From: Anaerofilum faecale
GTDB lineage: Bacteria; Bacillota; Clostridia; Oscillospirales; Ruminococcaceae
Assembly (NCBI GenBank): GCA_019114265.1
Contig: DXFV01000021.1
Location: 14,311-78,310, forward strand
Length of the DNA stretch: 64,000 nucleotides
Reading direction: 5' to 3'
This document shows, in pieces, positions 32,513-40,630 of this stretch. Every line of letters begins with the position of its first letter. Position 1 is the stretch's first letter. Both the position numbers and the translations under genes were made by a program. Under the pieces are notes generated by a model. The model had not been told where the DNA came from. It worked only from the letters and a program-made list of their open reading frames with translations, and did not search any database.

Positions 32513-34328
32513 CTATCGTGTGGAGGAACGCAATACCCTATACCATCCCGGCTTCACGCGGGGACAGCGGCTGTATATGGGCGTGCAGAGGGCGGCGAGC
32601 TTTCTCTGTGCGCTGCTTGGGCTTGTGCTGCTGTCGCCGGTGTTCCTGGCCCTGTCGCTGTGGATCGTGCTGGACAGCCGGGGGCCGGTGTTCTTTGTGC
32701 AGAAACGGGTGGCGCGGTCGGCCGATGACGGCAGCTACCGCTTTTTCCCCATCTACAAATTCCGCACCATGTACACCGACACCCCGCACGACATGCCCAC
32801 CCATCTTCTGCAGAACTCGGACGCCTGCATCACCCGGGCCGGGCGTTTCCTGCGGCGCACCAGCCTGGACGAACTGCCTCAGCTGTTCAACGTGCTGAAA
32901 GGGGACATGAACCTCATCGGCCCGCGCCCGGCGCTGTACAACCAGGAGAACCTGATGGCCGAGCGCGACCGCTACGGCGCGAACTTCGTGCGCCCGGGCA
33001 TCACCGGCCTGGCGCAGGTGCTGGGCCGCGACGAGCTGCCCATCCCGCAGAAAGCGCGCTACGACGGCATATATGCCCAGCATGTGGGCCTGCGGCTGGA
33101 TCTGTTCTGCCTTGTGCGCACCGTGCGGGTGGTGCTGAAAAGCGAGGGCGTGGTGGAGGGCGGCACCGGCGCGATGGCTGCCGCCGCCGAAAAAAAGAAA
33201 AAGATCCTCATCTGCACCAACCACTCCTATATGCTCTACCAGTTCCGCCGCGAACTGATCGAGCAGCTGGTGCAGGACTACGAGGTGGTGCTCAGCATGC
33301 CCTTTGTGGGCCACGAGGACGATTTCGAGGCGATGGGCTGCCGCTGTGTGAAAACCAACCTGGACCGCCGCAGCATCAATCCCTTCACCGACCTCAAGCT
33401 GCTTACCTTTTATAATAAGCTGCTCAAGCGCGAAAAGCCGGACAAGGTCATCACCTATTCCATCAAGCCGAACATCTACGCGGGGCTTTTGTGCCGCCTG
33501 CGGCGCATCCCCTACTGCGCCAACGTGCAGGGGCTGGGCACCGCGTTCCAGAAAAAGGTGCTGGCGCAGTTCGTGGGCCTTTTGTACCGGATTGCCTTCG
33601 GCCGGGTGCAGGTGGTGTTCTTTGAAAACTCCACCAACGCGCAGGAGTTCGCGGCGCGGCATCTGGTGCGCACCAGCCGCATCCGCATCCTGAACGGCGC
33701 GGGGGTGAATCTGGAGCGGTATACATACCTGCCCCACCAGAACACGGCGGACACCCGGCATTTCCTGTTCATCGGGCGCATCATGCGGGAAAAGGGCGTG
33801 GATGAGCTGTTCGAGGCCATGCGCCGTCTGCGCAGCAAATACGGCAGCCGGGCGGTGCTGGACATCGTGGGCTTTTTTGAGGAGGAGTATGCCTCCACCG
33901 TCAAGCAGCTGCAGGAGGAGGGCGCGGTGGTATACCACGGCTTCCAGACCGACCCGCGCCCCTTCTACAAGCTGGCCGACGTGGTGGTGCTGCCCTCCTA
34001 CCACGAGGGCATGAGCAACGTGCTGCTGGAGGCCTCGGCGATGGGCCGCCCGGTGATCACCAGCAACATCCCCGGCTGCCGGGAGGCGGTGGAGGACGGC
34101 CGCACCGGCTATCTGTGCACCCCCAAAAACGCGGATATGCTCTACAACAAGATGGAGCTGATGATGGGCAAGACGATGGCCGAGCTGGACGAGATGGGCT
34201 GCGCGGCCCGCCGCCGGATGGAGGCCATGTTCGACAAGCGGCAGATCGTGGTGCAGACGATGGATATGCTGGGGCTGCACGAGAGCAGCCCGGCGCAGGG
34301 GCGGAAAACACCGGCCGTGTCTCTGTGA
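32505..34328 (+). CDS. Fusion of phosphoglycosyl transferase and GT4 glycosyltransferase
   Basis: A 607-residue fusion. Residues 1-225 are a monotopic phosphoglycosyl transferase (one membrane segment ~27-50, then YKFRTM, RRTSLDELPQLFNVLKGDMNLIGPRP, RPGITGLAQV) that loads the first sugar phosphate on undecaprenyl phosphate. After AAAAEKKKK, residues 230-595 are a GT4 enzyme (ILICTNHSY, GRIMREKGVDELFEAM, PSYHEGMSNVLLEASAMGRPVI). Joining the initiating and second-sugar enzymes should channel the lipid-linked intermediate (inference). No stop or frameshift is seen at the junction. Confidence 0.93.
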   Translation: MDNYRVEERNTLYHPGFTRGQRLYMGVQRAASFLCALLGLVLLSPVFLALSLWIVLDSRGPVFFVQKRVARSADDGSYRFFPIYKFRTMYTDTPHDMPTHLLQNSDACITRAGRFLRRTSLDELPQLFNVLKGDMNLIGPRPALYNQENLMAERDRYGANFVRPGITGLAQVLGRDELPIPQKARYDGIYAQHVGLRLDLFCLVRTVRVVLKSEGVVEGGTGAMAAAAEKKKKILICTNHSYMLYQFRRELIEQLVQDYEVVLSMPFVGHEDDFEAMGCRCVKTNLDRRSINPFTDLKLLTFYNKLLKREKPDKVITYSIKPNIYAGLLCRLRRIPYCANVQGLGTAFQKKVLAQFVGLLYRIAFGRVQVVFFENSTNAQEFAARHLVRTSRIRILNGAGVNLERYTYLPHQNTADTRHFLFIGRIMREKGVDELFEAMRRLRSKYGSRAVLDIVGFFEEEYASTVKQLQEEGAVVYHGFQTDPRPFYKLADVVVLPSYHEGMSNVLLEASAMGRPVITSNIPGCREAVEDGRTGYLCTPKNADMLYNKMELMMGKTMAELDEMGCAARRRMEAMFDKRQIVVQTMDMLGLHESSPAQGRKTPAVSL

Positions 34329-34434
34329 GGGCAAAGCGCCGAAAATCCGGCCGCCCGCCGGGCCGGGACTGTACAATTTGCCCCGTGCATCAATCTGATA
34401 GACAACTGTGCAAAAAATTTTACAGAAAACCCCG

Positions 34435-34462
34435 TTGACAATGATAGAAAATGTGTTAAGAT
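34435..34462 (+). promoter_or_regulatory. Promoter of peptide cassette 1
   Basis: TTGACA (34435-34440), 16-bp spacer, TAAGAT (34457-34462), 45 bp before the PqqD-like gene. Confidence 0.75.
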
Positions 34463-34506
34463 AAAGAAGAGACGACAAGTGGTGTTGCCTCTTGGAGGGG
34501 AGGGGG

Positions 34507-34806
34507 ATGCTGTTGGAGCAAACCATGGAAAAGCGATATGCGGCAAATCCCAACTTTCTGCTGCGGGAGATCGGCGGCGAAGCCGTGCTGGTTCCGCTGA
34601 GCGACGCGGGTGTGTTCGAGAACACCGTGCTTTCGCTGAACGAGACCTGTCGGTTTTTGTGGCAGCTCTTTCAGACGCCCACCACAGTGCAGGGAGCCAT
34701 CGACGCGGCGGTGGGGGCGTATGAAGGCCCCCGCGAGGAGATTGTTTCGGGCGTTTGCAGTTTTATCCAGGAATACGTACGGTATGGATTATTAAGGGAG
34801 GAATAA
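34507..34806 (+). CDS. PqqD-like peptide-recognition protein (cassette 1)
   Basis: A 99-residue protein of the PqqD/RRE class. These small winged-helix proteins bind a precursor leader and present it to the modifying enzyme. The pattern NPNFLLREIGGEAVLVPL, then TVLSLNETCRFLWQLF and a C-terminal helix with LLREE, is typical. GGAGGGGAGGGGG immediately precedes the chosen ATG at 34507; ATGs at 34492 and 34525 are alternatives. It stands directly before the precursor gene (4-bp gap). Confidence 0.83.
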   Translation: MLLEQTMEKRYAANPNFLLREIGGEAVLVPLSDAGVFENTVLSLNETCRFLWQLFQTPTTVQGAIDAAVGAYEGPREEIVSGVCSFIQEYVRYGLLREE

Positions 34807-34810
34807 CACA

Positions 34811-35203
34811 ATGACGAAGAATGTATGGGTACAGCCCCAGACGGTTGTACAGCAGTTTATGGCCAATGAGGCTGTGGCGGCTTGCAGTAGCGGTACGACC
34901 TATTGGTTTGAATGCAATGCGGGTGACACTGATCGCTGGCAAGATGTATACGAAGAAACCTATCGTAAACCCGGTCTGCAGACAGATTCTTTGTTTTTTT
35001 GGGAAAATGATTATCACAGAACCGATACTTACCATGCGTGCAACAAGCGGCACGAGGTAGCCGCGGGCGAAACATTTTTGGATGGGTATGTTGTGAAGCC
35101 TAACGGTGAGGTATTGCAGGTCTTGATTTGGACCGAAGGCGGCACCAACACCCACTGCACCACCAAGTTGGATCAGGAAAGCTGGGAAGTCGCCCGCTCC
35201 TAA
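34811..35203 (+). CDS. Predicted modified-peptide precursor 1 (130 aa)
   Basis: A 130-residue protein with no signal peptide or membrane segment. The first 25 residues align without gaps to precursor 2: Lys3, Trp6, Pro9, Val13, Ala-Val-Ala 21-23 and Cys25. The remainder has Cys at 35, 77 and 116, six Trp in all, and ends in Ser130. It lies between the PqqD-like gene and a strong terminator, as expected for a highly expressed precursor. AT-rich relative to neighbours. GGGAGG stands 9 nt upstream. The size is large for a RiPP precursor, so the C-terminal ~60 residues (YVVKPNGEVLQVLIWTEGG) may be a folded cargo. Identity as precursor is inferred from context. Confidence 0.6.
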   Translation: MTKNVWVQPQTVVQQFMANEAVAACSSGTTYWFECNAGDTDRWQDVYEETYRKPGLQTDSLFFWENDYHRTDTYHACNKRHEVAAGETFLDGYVVKPNGEVLQVLIWTEGGTNTHCTTKLDQESWEVARS

Positions 35204-35227
35204 CCGCAAAAAACAAAAAAGCACAGC

Positions 35228-35273
35228 ACCGGCGCTTCGGCGGGGTATTCCCCGTTTGGGGCGCCGGTTTTTT
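35228..35273 (+). terminator. Terminator directly after precursor 1
   Basis: Stem ACCGGCGC/GCGCCGGT with an inner GGGG/CCCC, followed by six T residues. It should raise precursor over enzyme expression. Confidence 0.88.
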
Positions 35274-35278
35274 GCACC

Positions 35279-35459
35279 CTCCAAAGGCTTCCCCCTTGGG
35301 GGGGAAGCTGTCACGCAGAGCGTGACTGATGAGGGGAGGGCTTCCCCCTTTTCATAAACCTCGCCCCAAGCCGCATCCCGGAGAGCGCAGCGGAAAGGGG
35401 AAAGATTCGACCTCATCCGGCCCCTTGCGGGGCCACCTTCCCCTGCCAGGGGAAGGCTT
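35279..35459. repeat. Left inverted arm of the DUF559 cassette (repeat copy 3, A'-link-B')
   Basis: Begins CTCCAAAGGCTTCCCCC and contains module A' (stem GTCACGC/GCGTGAC), a linker with GCCCCAAGCC and module B' (TCGACCTCATCC, stem GGCCCC/GGGGCC, CCTTCCCCTGCCAGGGGAAGG). It is the inverse of 35987-36160 including the linker. It occupies most of the gap 35204-35515; no gene is seen there. Confidence 0.85.
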
Positions 35460-35515
35460 GCCGTACCGAACGCCTTTCTCCGCCCACCCAAAGCAAGCAA
35501 AAAGGAGCATCCGCT

Positions 35516-35875
35516 ATGCGCACCGTTTCCCGCTTTGCCGAAAACGCCCGCACACTGCGCAAAAACATGACCAAGGAAGAACGCCACCTCTGGTATGATT
35601 GTTTGAAATCCCTGCCGGTTCCCGTCAAGCGCCAGCACTGTATCGGACCGTATATCGTTGATTTCTACTGTGCCAGCGCCCGCCTTGTGATCGAACTGGA
35701 CGGCAGCCAGCACTATGAAGAATCCGGCGAACAGAGCGACCGCCAGCGCGACGAATATCTGCGCGGCAAAGGATTGCAGGTGGTTCGCTACTCCAATGCC
35801 GACATCAACCAGCGTTTCGAGGCTGTGTGCGAAGACCTGCTGCGCCGAATTTCGCCTGCGGGAGGCACGGTGTAA
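35516..35875 (+). CDS. DUF559 endonuclease-like protein
   Basis: A 119-residue protein of the DUF559 family, which has the Vsr/restriction-endonuclease fold. The likely active residues are visible: Asp49 in YIVDFYC, Glu60 and Asp62 in LVIELDGSQH and His66, with the N-terminal RTLRKNMTKEERHLW typical of the family. AAAAAGGAG precedes the ATG. The gene sits between inverted ~175-bp repeat arms and separates the precursor from its radical-SAM gene, so it looks like the cargo of a mobile unit rather than a part of the peptide pathway (inference). Confidence 0.85.
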   Translation: MRTVSRFAENARTLRKNMTKEERHLWYDCLKSLPVPVKRQHCIGPYIVDFYCASARLVIELDGSQHYEESGEQSDRQRDEYLRGKGLQVVRYSNADINQRFEAVCEDLLRRISPAGGTV

Positions 35876-35921
35876 ATTTCTGTTCTTTCCTCTGCACCTG
35901 CCCTCGGCGAAAGGGGGAAAG

Positions 35922-35974
35922 CTCTCCCCTCATTAGTCACGCTTTGCGTGACAGCTTCCCCCCAGGGGGAAGCC
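35922..35974. repeat. Extra module A inside the DUF559 cassette
   Basis: CTCCCCTCATTAG, stem GTCACGC/GCGTGAC, CAGCTTCCCCCCAGGGGG then AAGCC. It lies between the gene and the right arm. Confidence 0.8.
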
Positions 35975-35986
35975 AGCCGTACCGAA

Positions 35987-36160
35987 AGCCTTCCCCTGGC
36001 AGGGGAAGGTGGCCCCGTATGGGGCCGGATGAGGTCGAATCTTTCCCTTTCCTCCGCGCCCCCGGGCCGGGGCTTGGGGCGGGATTTGCGAAAACCGGCA
36101 GACTTCCCCTCATCAGTCGCCGTCCGGCGACAGCTTCCCCCCAAGGGGAAGCCTTTGGAG
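35987..36160. repeat. Right inverted arm of the DUF559 cassette (repeat copy 4, B-link-A)
   Basis: Module B (CCTTCCCCTGGCAGGGGAAGG, stem GGCCCC/GGGGCC, GGATGAGGTCGAA), linker with GGGGCTTGGGGCGG, module A (stem GTCGCCG/CGGCGAC), ending CCTTTGGAG. It mirrors 35279-35459 over its whole length with scattered changes. Gap 35876-36201 holds no gene besides this. Confidence 0.85.
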
Positions 36161-36201
36161 AACGCCGCCCACCACACCCTCTGCCCGAAAGGAGCCTTTG
36201 T

Positions 36202-37314
36202 ATGGACGACACCCGCGAATTTTCCACCGTTGAGCGCATGCTGCTGGACAGCGCCCAGAAAAACCGTGTGCCGGCCAACGGCAGCATCGAGCTGCTGCCG
36301 CTGTGCAACATGAACTGCGACATGTGCTATGTGCGCCTGAGCCGCGAGGAGATGGAGCGGCAGGGCCGTCTGCGCACGGCGGAGGAATGGCTGGAGATCG
36401 GCCGCCAGATGCAGAAGGCCGGCGTGCTGTTTCTGCTTCTCACCGGCGGCGAGCCGCTCTTGTATCCCGGCTTCAAAGAGCTGTATCTGGGCCTGAAACA
36501 GCTGGGCTTTATCCTCTCCATCAACACGAACGGCACCCTGATCGACGAGGATTGGGCCGATTTCTTCGCCGCCCACAAGCCCCGCCAGATGAATATCACC
36601 CTCTACGGCGTCAGCGACGACACCTATGCCAGCCTGTGCCACTATCCCGGCGGCTACACCAAAACCATCCGGGCCATCCGCCTGCTGCGCGAGCGGGGCA
36701 TCGAGGTGCGCATGAGCGCCACCATCGGCAAAACCAACCGGCAGGACCTGCCCGCCATCCTCAAGCTGGGCGACGAGCTGAACATCCCCGTCCAGTGCGA
36801 CACCTACCTGATGCCGGGCGAGCGGGAGCGCACCCTGCCCTTCGACCGGCAGGCCCGCCTTTCGCCCGAACAGGCCGCCGCCGCCCGGGTGGAGTTTCTG
36901 CGCTGGCGGGCGGGGGACGACCTCTTCCGCCAGTATGTGCAGCAGAGCGTCCAGCGCGCCCGGCAGGCCCCGGAAGGCCCGGCCGAACCCGGCCGGATGA
37001 CCTGCATGGCCGGCAGCTGCTCCTTCACCATCAACTGGCAGGGCGAGATGCGCCCCTGCGTGATCCTCTCCAGCCCCTCGGTGCCGGTGTTTTCGCTGGG
37101 ATTTTCCACCGCCTGGGAGAAAATCGTGCAGGAATGTGATACAATACGGTTGAACCCCCAGTGCTCGGTGTGCAGTCTGCGGCATCTGTGCCGCACCTGT
37201 GCAGCCAGCGCGCTGCTGGAGGAGGGCCGCTATGATGCCGTGCCGCGGTATATGTGCCGCTATGCCGCCGAGACGCTGCGCCTTTTGCAGCAGGAGGATC
37301 TGGAAAATGGATAA
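36202..37314 (+). CDS. SPASM-domain radical SAM peptide maturase (cassette 1)
   Basis: A 370-residue radical SAM enzyme. The [4Fe-4S] motif is Cys35-x3-Cys39-x2-Cys42 (CNMNCDMC), with the GGEP-type SAM motif TGGEPLLYPG near residue 76. The C-terminal SPASM domain carries C-x7-G-x4-C (CSFTINWQGEMRPC), CSVCSLRHLCRTC and a last Cys in YMCRYA, enough for auxiliary clusters. Family members form thioether or C-C cross-links in peptides. With a PqqD-like protein and precursor upstream, it is the probable modifying enzyme. AAAGGAG precedes the ATG at 36202. It overlaps the kinase gene by 8 bp. Confidence 0.9.
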   Translation: MDDTREFSTVERMLLDSAQKNRVPANGSIELLPLCNMNCDMCYVRLSREEMERQGRLRTAEEWLEIGRQMQKAGVLFLLLTGGEPLLYPGFKELYLGLKQLGFILSINTNGTLIDEDWADFFAAHKPRQMNITLYGVSDDTYASLCHYPGGYTKTIRAIRLLRERGIEVRMSATIGKTNRQDLPAILKLGDELNIPVQCDTYLMPGERERTLPFDRQARLSPEQAAAARVEFLRWRAGDDLFRQYVQQSVQRARQAPEGPAEPGRMTCMAGSCSFTINWQGEMRPCVILSSPSVPVFSLGFSTAWEKIVQECDTIRLNPQCSVCSLRHLCRTCAASALLEEGRYDAVPRYMCRYAAETLRLLQQEDLENG

Positions 37315-38158
37315 GACATTTTGCATCGGGGAGTTCGTGTTCCGGCTGCGCTGCCCCGACGAGATACAGCCCCCCGCCAACTTTTTGCAGTTCGCCGCCG
37401 CCGACGGCCGCCCCGTGCAGTTCACCTACGACATCGAGGTGGCCGATGAACTGCCCCGGCCGGAAACCATCCTCGTGCGCCATCCCGACCTCGCGGTCTT
37501 TTCCACGCCGGGCGGGGAAGGGCGGCTTCTGAATGTCCGCGGGGAGACCGAGTTCTACGCCTGCTACCGGGAGACCGACGCCGCGCACGCCCGCATCTCC
37601 GTGACGCCCGAAAAGCTGGACAGCCTGCGCATCGACACCATGTTCGTCTCGCTGCTGGCGCTGGAACGCCGGATGATCGAGCGCGGCGGCATGGTGCTGC
37701 ACTGCGCGTATGTGCACTACAACGGGAAGGCCATCCTGTTTTCGGCGCCGTCCGGCACCGGCAAGAGCACGCAGGCCGGTTTGTGGGAGCAGTATCGCGG
37801 CGCCGACACCGTGAACGGCGACCGCGCGCTGCTGGCCTGCCCGGGCGGCGTGTGGACGGCGCAGGGCTGGCCGGTGTGCGGCAGCTCGAAGATCTGCCAC
37901 CTGCGCGCGCTGCCCATCCACGCCATCGTGATGCTGCGGCAGGCGCCCGAAAACACGGTGCAGCGGCTGCATCCGGCCCGGGCCTTTGCCCTGCTCTACA
38001 CCCAGATCACCGCCAACCGCTGGAACCAGGCCGCCCATCTGCGCACCATCGGGCTGATCGAGCAGCTGGCGGGGCAGGTGCCGGTGTTCGAGCTGGGCTG
38101 CACCATCTCGCAGCAGGCGGTGGAGTGCCTGGCACAGGCGCTGTATCCCGCCGAATAA
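37307..38158 (+). CDS. HprK-like P-loop kinase (cassette 1)
   Basis: A 283-residue protein related to the C-terminal domain of HPr kinase. The P-loop SAPSGTGKSTQAGLW starts near residue 145, followed by VNGDRALLA, the second acidic/basic motif of the family. Relatives occur beside PqqD-like and radical-SAM genes, and lasso-peptide members phosphorylate the last Ser of the precursor (established for paeninodin). Precursor 1 ends in Ser, which fits. The ATG lies inside the end of the radical SAM gene. It is not a true HPrK: it lacks the N-terminal domain and there is no ptsH nearby. Confidence 0.82.
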   Translation: MDKTFCIGEFVFRLRCPDEIQPPANFLQFAAADGRPVQFTYDIEVADELPRPETILVRHPDLAVFSTPGGEGRLLNVRGETEFYACYRETDAAHARISVTPEKLDSLRIDTMFVSLLALERRMIERGGMVLHCAYVHYNGKAILFSAPSGTGKSTQAGLWEQYRGADTVNGDRALLACPGGVWTAQGWPVCGSSKICHLRALPIHAIVMLRQAPENTVQRLHPARAFALLYTQITANRWNQAAHLRTIGLIEQLAGQVPVFELGCTISQQAVECLAQALYPAE

Positions 38159-38180
38159 GACCCCGCAAAAGGAGAGCATC

Positions 38181-39965
38181 ATGGAAGAACAGAACAACCA
38201 GCACAAGGGCATTTCCTTCGATTCGCTGGAGACGCTCGTCCGCCGCTGGAAGGACGGCACCTTCGGCGAGATCGTGGACGACTGGAAATGGATCTTTTCC
38301 TACAGCGCGCGCTACAAGGGCGCCATCGCCTTCTATCTGTTTCTGGGCATCTTCAGCACCACGCTGGGCCTTGTGAGCAGCGTGGCCAGCAAGTACATCA
38401 TCGATATCATCACCGGCCACGATTCCAGCCGTCTGTGGGTCATGATCGCGGTGATGGTGGGCAGCACGGTGTTCAGCCTGGTATTCGGCAGCCTCATCAG
38501 CCGCATCACCGCCAAGCTGAACATCGCCATCAACAACGATATCCAGGCCGACATCTTCGACAAGATCGTCGACGCCGACTGGCTGGCCCTCAACGACTAC
38601 CCCAGCGGCGACATCCTCAACCGCTTCAACGGCGACATCGGCACCGTCAGCAGCAACGCCATCAGCTGGCTGCCCTCCATCCTCATCGCCGTCTACAACT
38701 TCGCGGCCACCTTCTTCGTCATCCTCTACTACGACTGGATCATGGCGCTGTTCGCGCTGGGCACCGCGCCCTTCATGCTGCTGATGTCCCGCTTTGTGCT
38801 GAAAAAGCAGCGGGAATACAACAAGAAGATGCGCGAGATGAGCAGCGACATGATGAGCTTCGAGGTGGACACCTTCTACAACTTCGACACCATCAAGTCC
38901 TTCGGCGTGGCGCCCCACTACAGCAAAAAGCTGCGCTGGTGGCAGGGCAAGTTCCGCGACGTGAGCCTGAAATACAACCTGTTCTCGATCAAGACCAACA
39001 TCCTGATGTCGGTGGTGGGCACGCTGGTGCAGTTCGCGGCCTTTGGCTACTGCCTGTTCCGCCTGTGGACCGGCGGCATCACCTACGGCACCATGACCCT
39101 GTTTCTGCAGCAGCGCAGCAAGCTGTCCAGCGCGTTCAGCAGCGTGGTGAGCATCATCCCGTCCTTCCTGAACAGCTCGGTGTCGGCCCACCGCATCCGC
39201 GAGCTGGTGCAGCTGCCGCGCGAGGTGCACATCCCCGAGAGCAGCCGGATGGACCGGTTCGCCGGGCAGGGCTTCACGGTGCGCATGAAGGGCACCACCT
39301 TCTCCTACAAGGCCGGCGCCCGGGTGATCACCGATTCGGCCTTTGAGGCGAACCCCGGCGAGATCGTGGCGCTGGTGGGGCCGTCCGGCGAGGGCAAGAC
39401 CACGATGATCCGCCTGATCCTCGGCCTGATCCGCCCGCAGGAGGGCGAGGTGCTGCTGGAGGCGGGCGGCGAAGCGGTGCCCATGAACACCGAGACCCGC
39501 CACCTGTTCGCCTATGTGCCGCAGGGCAACACGATCCTGTCCGGCACCATCGCGGAGAACATGCGGGTGGTGAAGGAGGACGCCGCCGACGAGGAGATCG
39601 TGGAGGCGCTCAAGATCGCCTGCGCGTGGGATTTCGTGCAGAAGCTGCCGGGCGGCATCGACGCGCCGGTGGGCGAGCGGGGGCGCGGGCTGTCGGAAGG
39701 GCAGGCCCAGCGCATCGCCATCGCGCGCGCGGTGCTGCGCGATGCGCCCATCTTGCTGCTGGACGAGGCCACCAGCGCGCTGGACGTGACCACCGAGCGC
39801 ACCGTGCTGCGCAACATCGTGCAGCGGCATCCCAACAAGACCTGCATCGTCACCACCCACCGCCCCAGCGTGCTGAACCTCTGCCAGCGCGTCTACCGCG
39901 TGATGGACACCCGCGTCACCGCGCTGAGCGAGGAGGAGTCGAGCCGGATGGCGATGGACTTCTGA
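38181..39965 (+). CDS. ABC exporter of cassette 1, fused membrane and ATPase domains
   Basis: A 594-residue half-exporter. Six transmembrane helices lie in residues ~45-330 and the ATPase has Walker A GPSGEGKTTM, signature GLSEGQAQRIAIARAV (LSEGQ rather than LSGGQ), Walker B PILLLDEATSALD and the H-loop VTTHRPSV. There is no C39 peptidase domain, so leader removal must use another enzyme, perhaps the S26-like protein encoded next. It begins 22 bp after the kinase. It may serve both cassettes, because cassette 2 has no exporter. Confidence 0.92.
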   Translation: MEEQNNQHKGISFDSLETLVRRWKDGTFGEIVDDWKWIFSYSARYKGAIAFYLFLGIFSTTLGLVSSVASKYIIDIITGHDSSRLWVMIAVMVGSTVFSLVFGSLISRITAKLNIAINNDIQADIFDKIVDADWLALNDYPSGDILNRFNGDIGTVSSNAISWLPSILIAVYNFAATFFVILYYDWIMALFALGTAPFMLLMSRFVLKKQREYNKKMREMSSDMMSFEVDTFYNFDTIKSFGVAPHYSKKLRWWQGKFRDVSLKYNLFSIKTNILMSVVGTLVQFAAFGYCLFRLWTGGITYGTMTLFLQQRSKLSSAFSSVVSIIPSFLNSSVSAHRIRELVQLPREVHIPESSRMDRFAGQGFTVRMKGTTFSYKAGARVITDSAFEANPGEIVALVGPSGEGKTTMIRLILGLIRPQEGEVLLEAGGEAVPMNTETRHLFAYVPQGNTILSGTIAENMRVVKEDAADEEIVEALKIACAWDFVQKLPGGIDAPVGERGRGLSEGQAQRIAIARAVLRDAPILLLDEATSALDVTTERTVLRNIVQRHPNKTCIVTTHRPSVLNLCQRVYRVMDTRVTALSEEESSRMAMDF

Positions 39966-39976
39966 CAGGAGGAAGC

Positions 39977-40435
39977 ATGGAACAGCAAACACTCGACACC
40001 CGCGGCTATGTGAGCCTGCTGCGCGACGCGGTGCGGGAGGGGCGGACCGTCTCGATGCGCATCGTGGGCAGCAGTATGTCGCCCTTTCTGGCGCACGACC
40101 GCGACCTCATCACCTTCGCCGCCCCCCACCGGGAGCTGCGGGCCGGGGATATGGTCTTTTACCAGCGCGACAGCGGCCAGTTCGTGATGCACCGCATCCA
40201 CAAGGTGCGCCCCGAGGGCCTGTATCTGGTGGGCGACGGGCAGACCGAGATCGAAGGCCCCCTCTCGCCCGACCACGTGTTTGCGCTGGTGGGCAGGGTC
40301 TGCCGCAAGGGGCGCTGGATGCAGCCGGGCGATTTCTGGTGGGAATTTTTCGAGCACGTCTGGCCGCGCCTGCTGCCGCTGCGCCCCGCGATCAGCCGCG
40401 CATACGGCTTTGTGTACAAACACCGACCGTTCTGA
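39977..40435 (+). CDS. S26-like Ser/His signal peptidase homologue (cassette 1)
   Basis: A 152-residue protein of the S24/S26 superfamily. The nucleophile is Ser33 in IVGSSMSPFL. The Lys of ordinary signal peptidase I is replaced by His72 (FVMHRI) and an Asp87 follows in VGDGQTE, the Ser-His(-Asp) array of SipW/ER-type enzymes. There is no N-terminal membrane anchor; only the C-terminal WPRLLPLRPAISRAYGF is moderately hydrophobic. A leader protease or processing role for the precursor is inferred. GGAGGAAGC precedes the ATG, 11 bp after the exporter gene. Confidence 0.8.
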   Translation: MEQQTLDTRGYVSLLRDAVREGRTVSMRIVGSSMSPFLAHDRDLITFAAPHRELRAGDMVFYQRDSGQFVMHRIHKVRPEGLYLVGDGQTEIEGPLSPDHVFALVGRVCRKGRWMQPGDFWWEFFEHVWPRLLPLRPAISRAYGFVYKHRPF

Positions 40436-40472
40436 CAAATCGGGGCGGTTGTGCCGCCCGCGCTGTTTATGG

Positions 40473-40592
40473 TATAATGGCCGCAGGGCGGCCATTATAT
40501 CGCCTTATTTGAATGCTCTTTTTCTCGCCCCTTGCGGGGCAACCGAAAAAGATAGAAAAATTATACCATTTCGCTTGCGCTTCATGGTATAA
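40473..40592. promoter_or_regulatory. Two inverted repeats containing facing -10 elements
   Basis: 40473-40499 is TATAATGGCCGC-AGG-GCGGCCATTATA (12 perfect pairs). 40561-40592 is TTATACCAT...ATGGTATAA (9 pairs). Each arm contains a -10 (TATAAT) reading outward or inward, with TGG extensions in the second pair. The last rightward TATAAT (about 35 bp before the CpsB gene) is the probable promoter of the phosphatase-kinase genes. Confidence 0.55.
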
Positions 40593-40630
40593 TAGAATGC
40601 GCGAATAAAAGGGGAAAGGGGGGCGCGCCT

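Noticed and set aside
37307..38158. A genuine HPr kinase/phosphorylase
   Set aside because: It lacks the N-terminal HprK domain, no ptsH or lgt is nearby and it lies in a peptide cassette.
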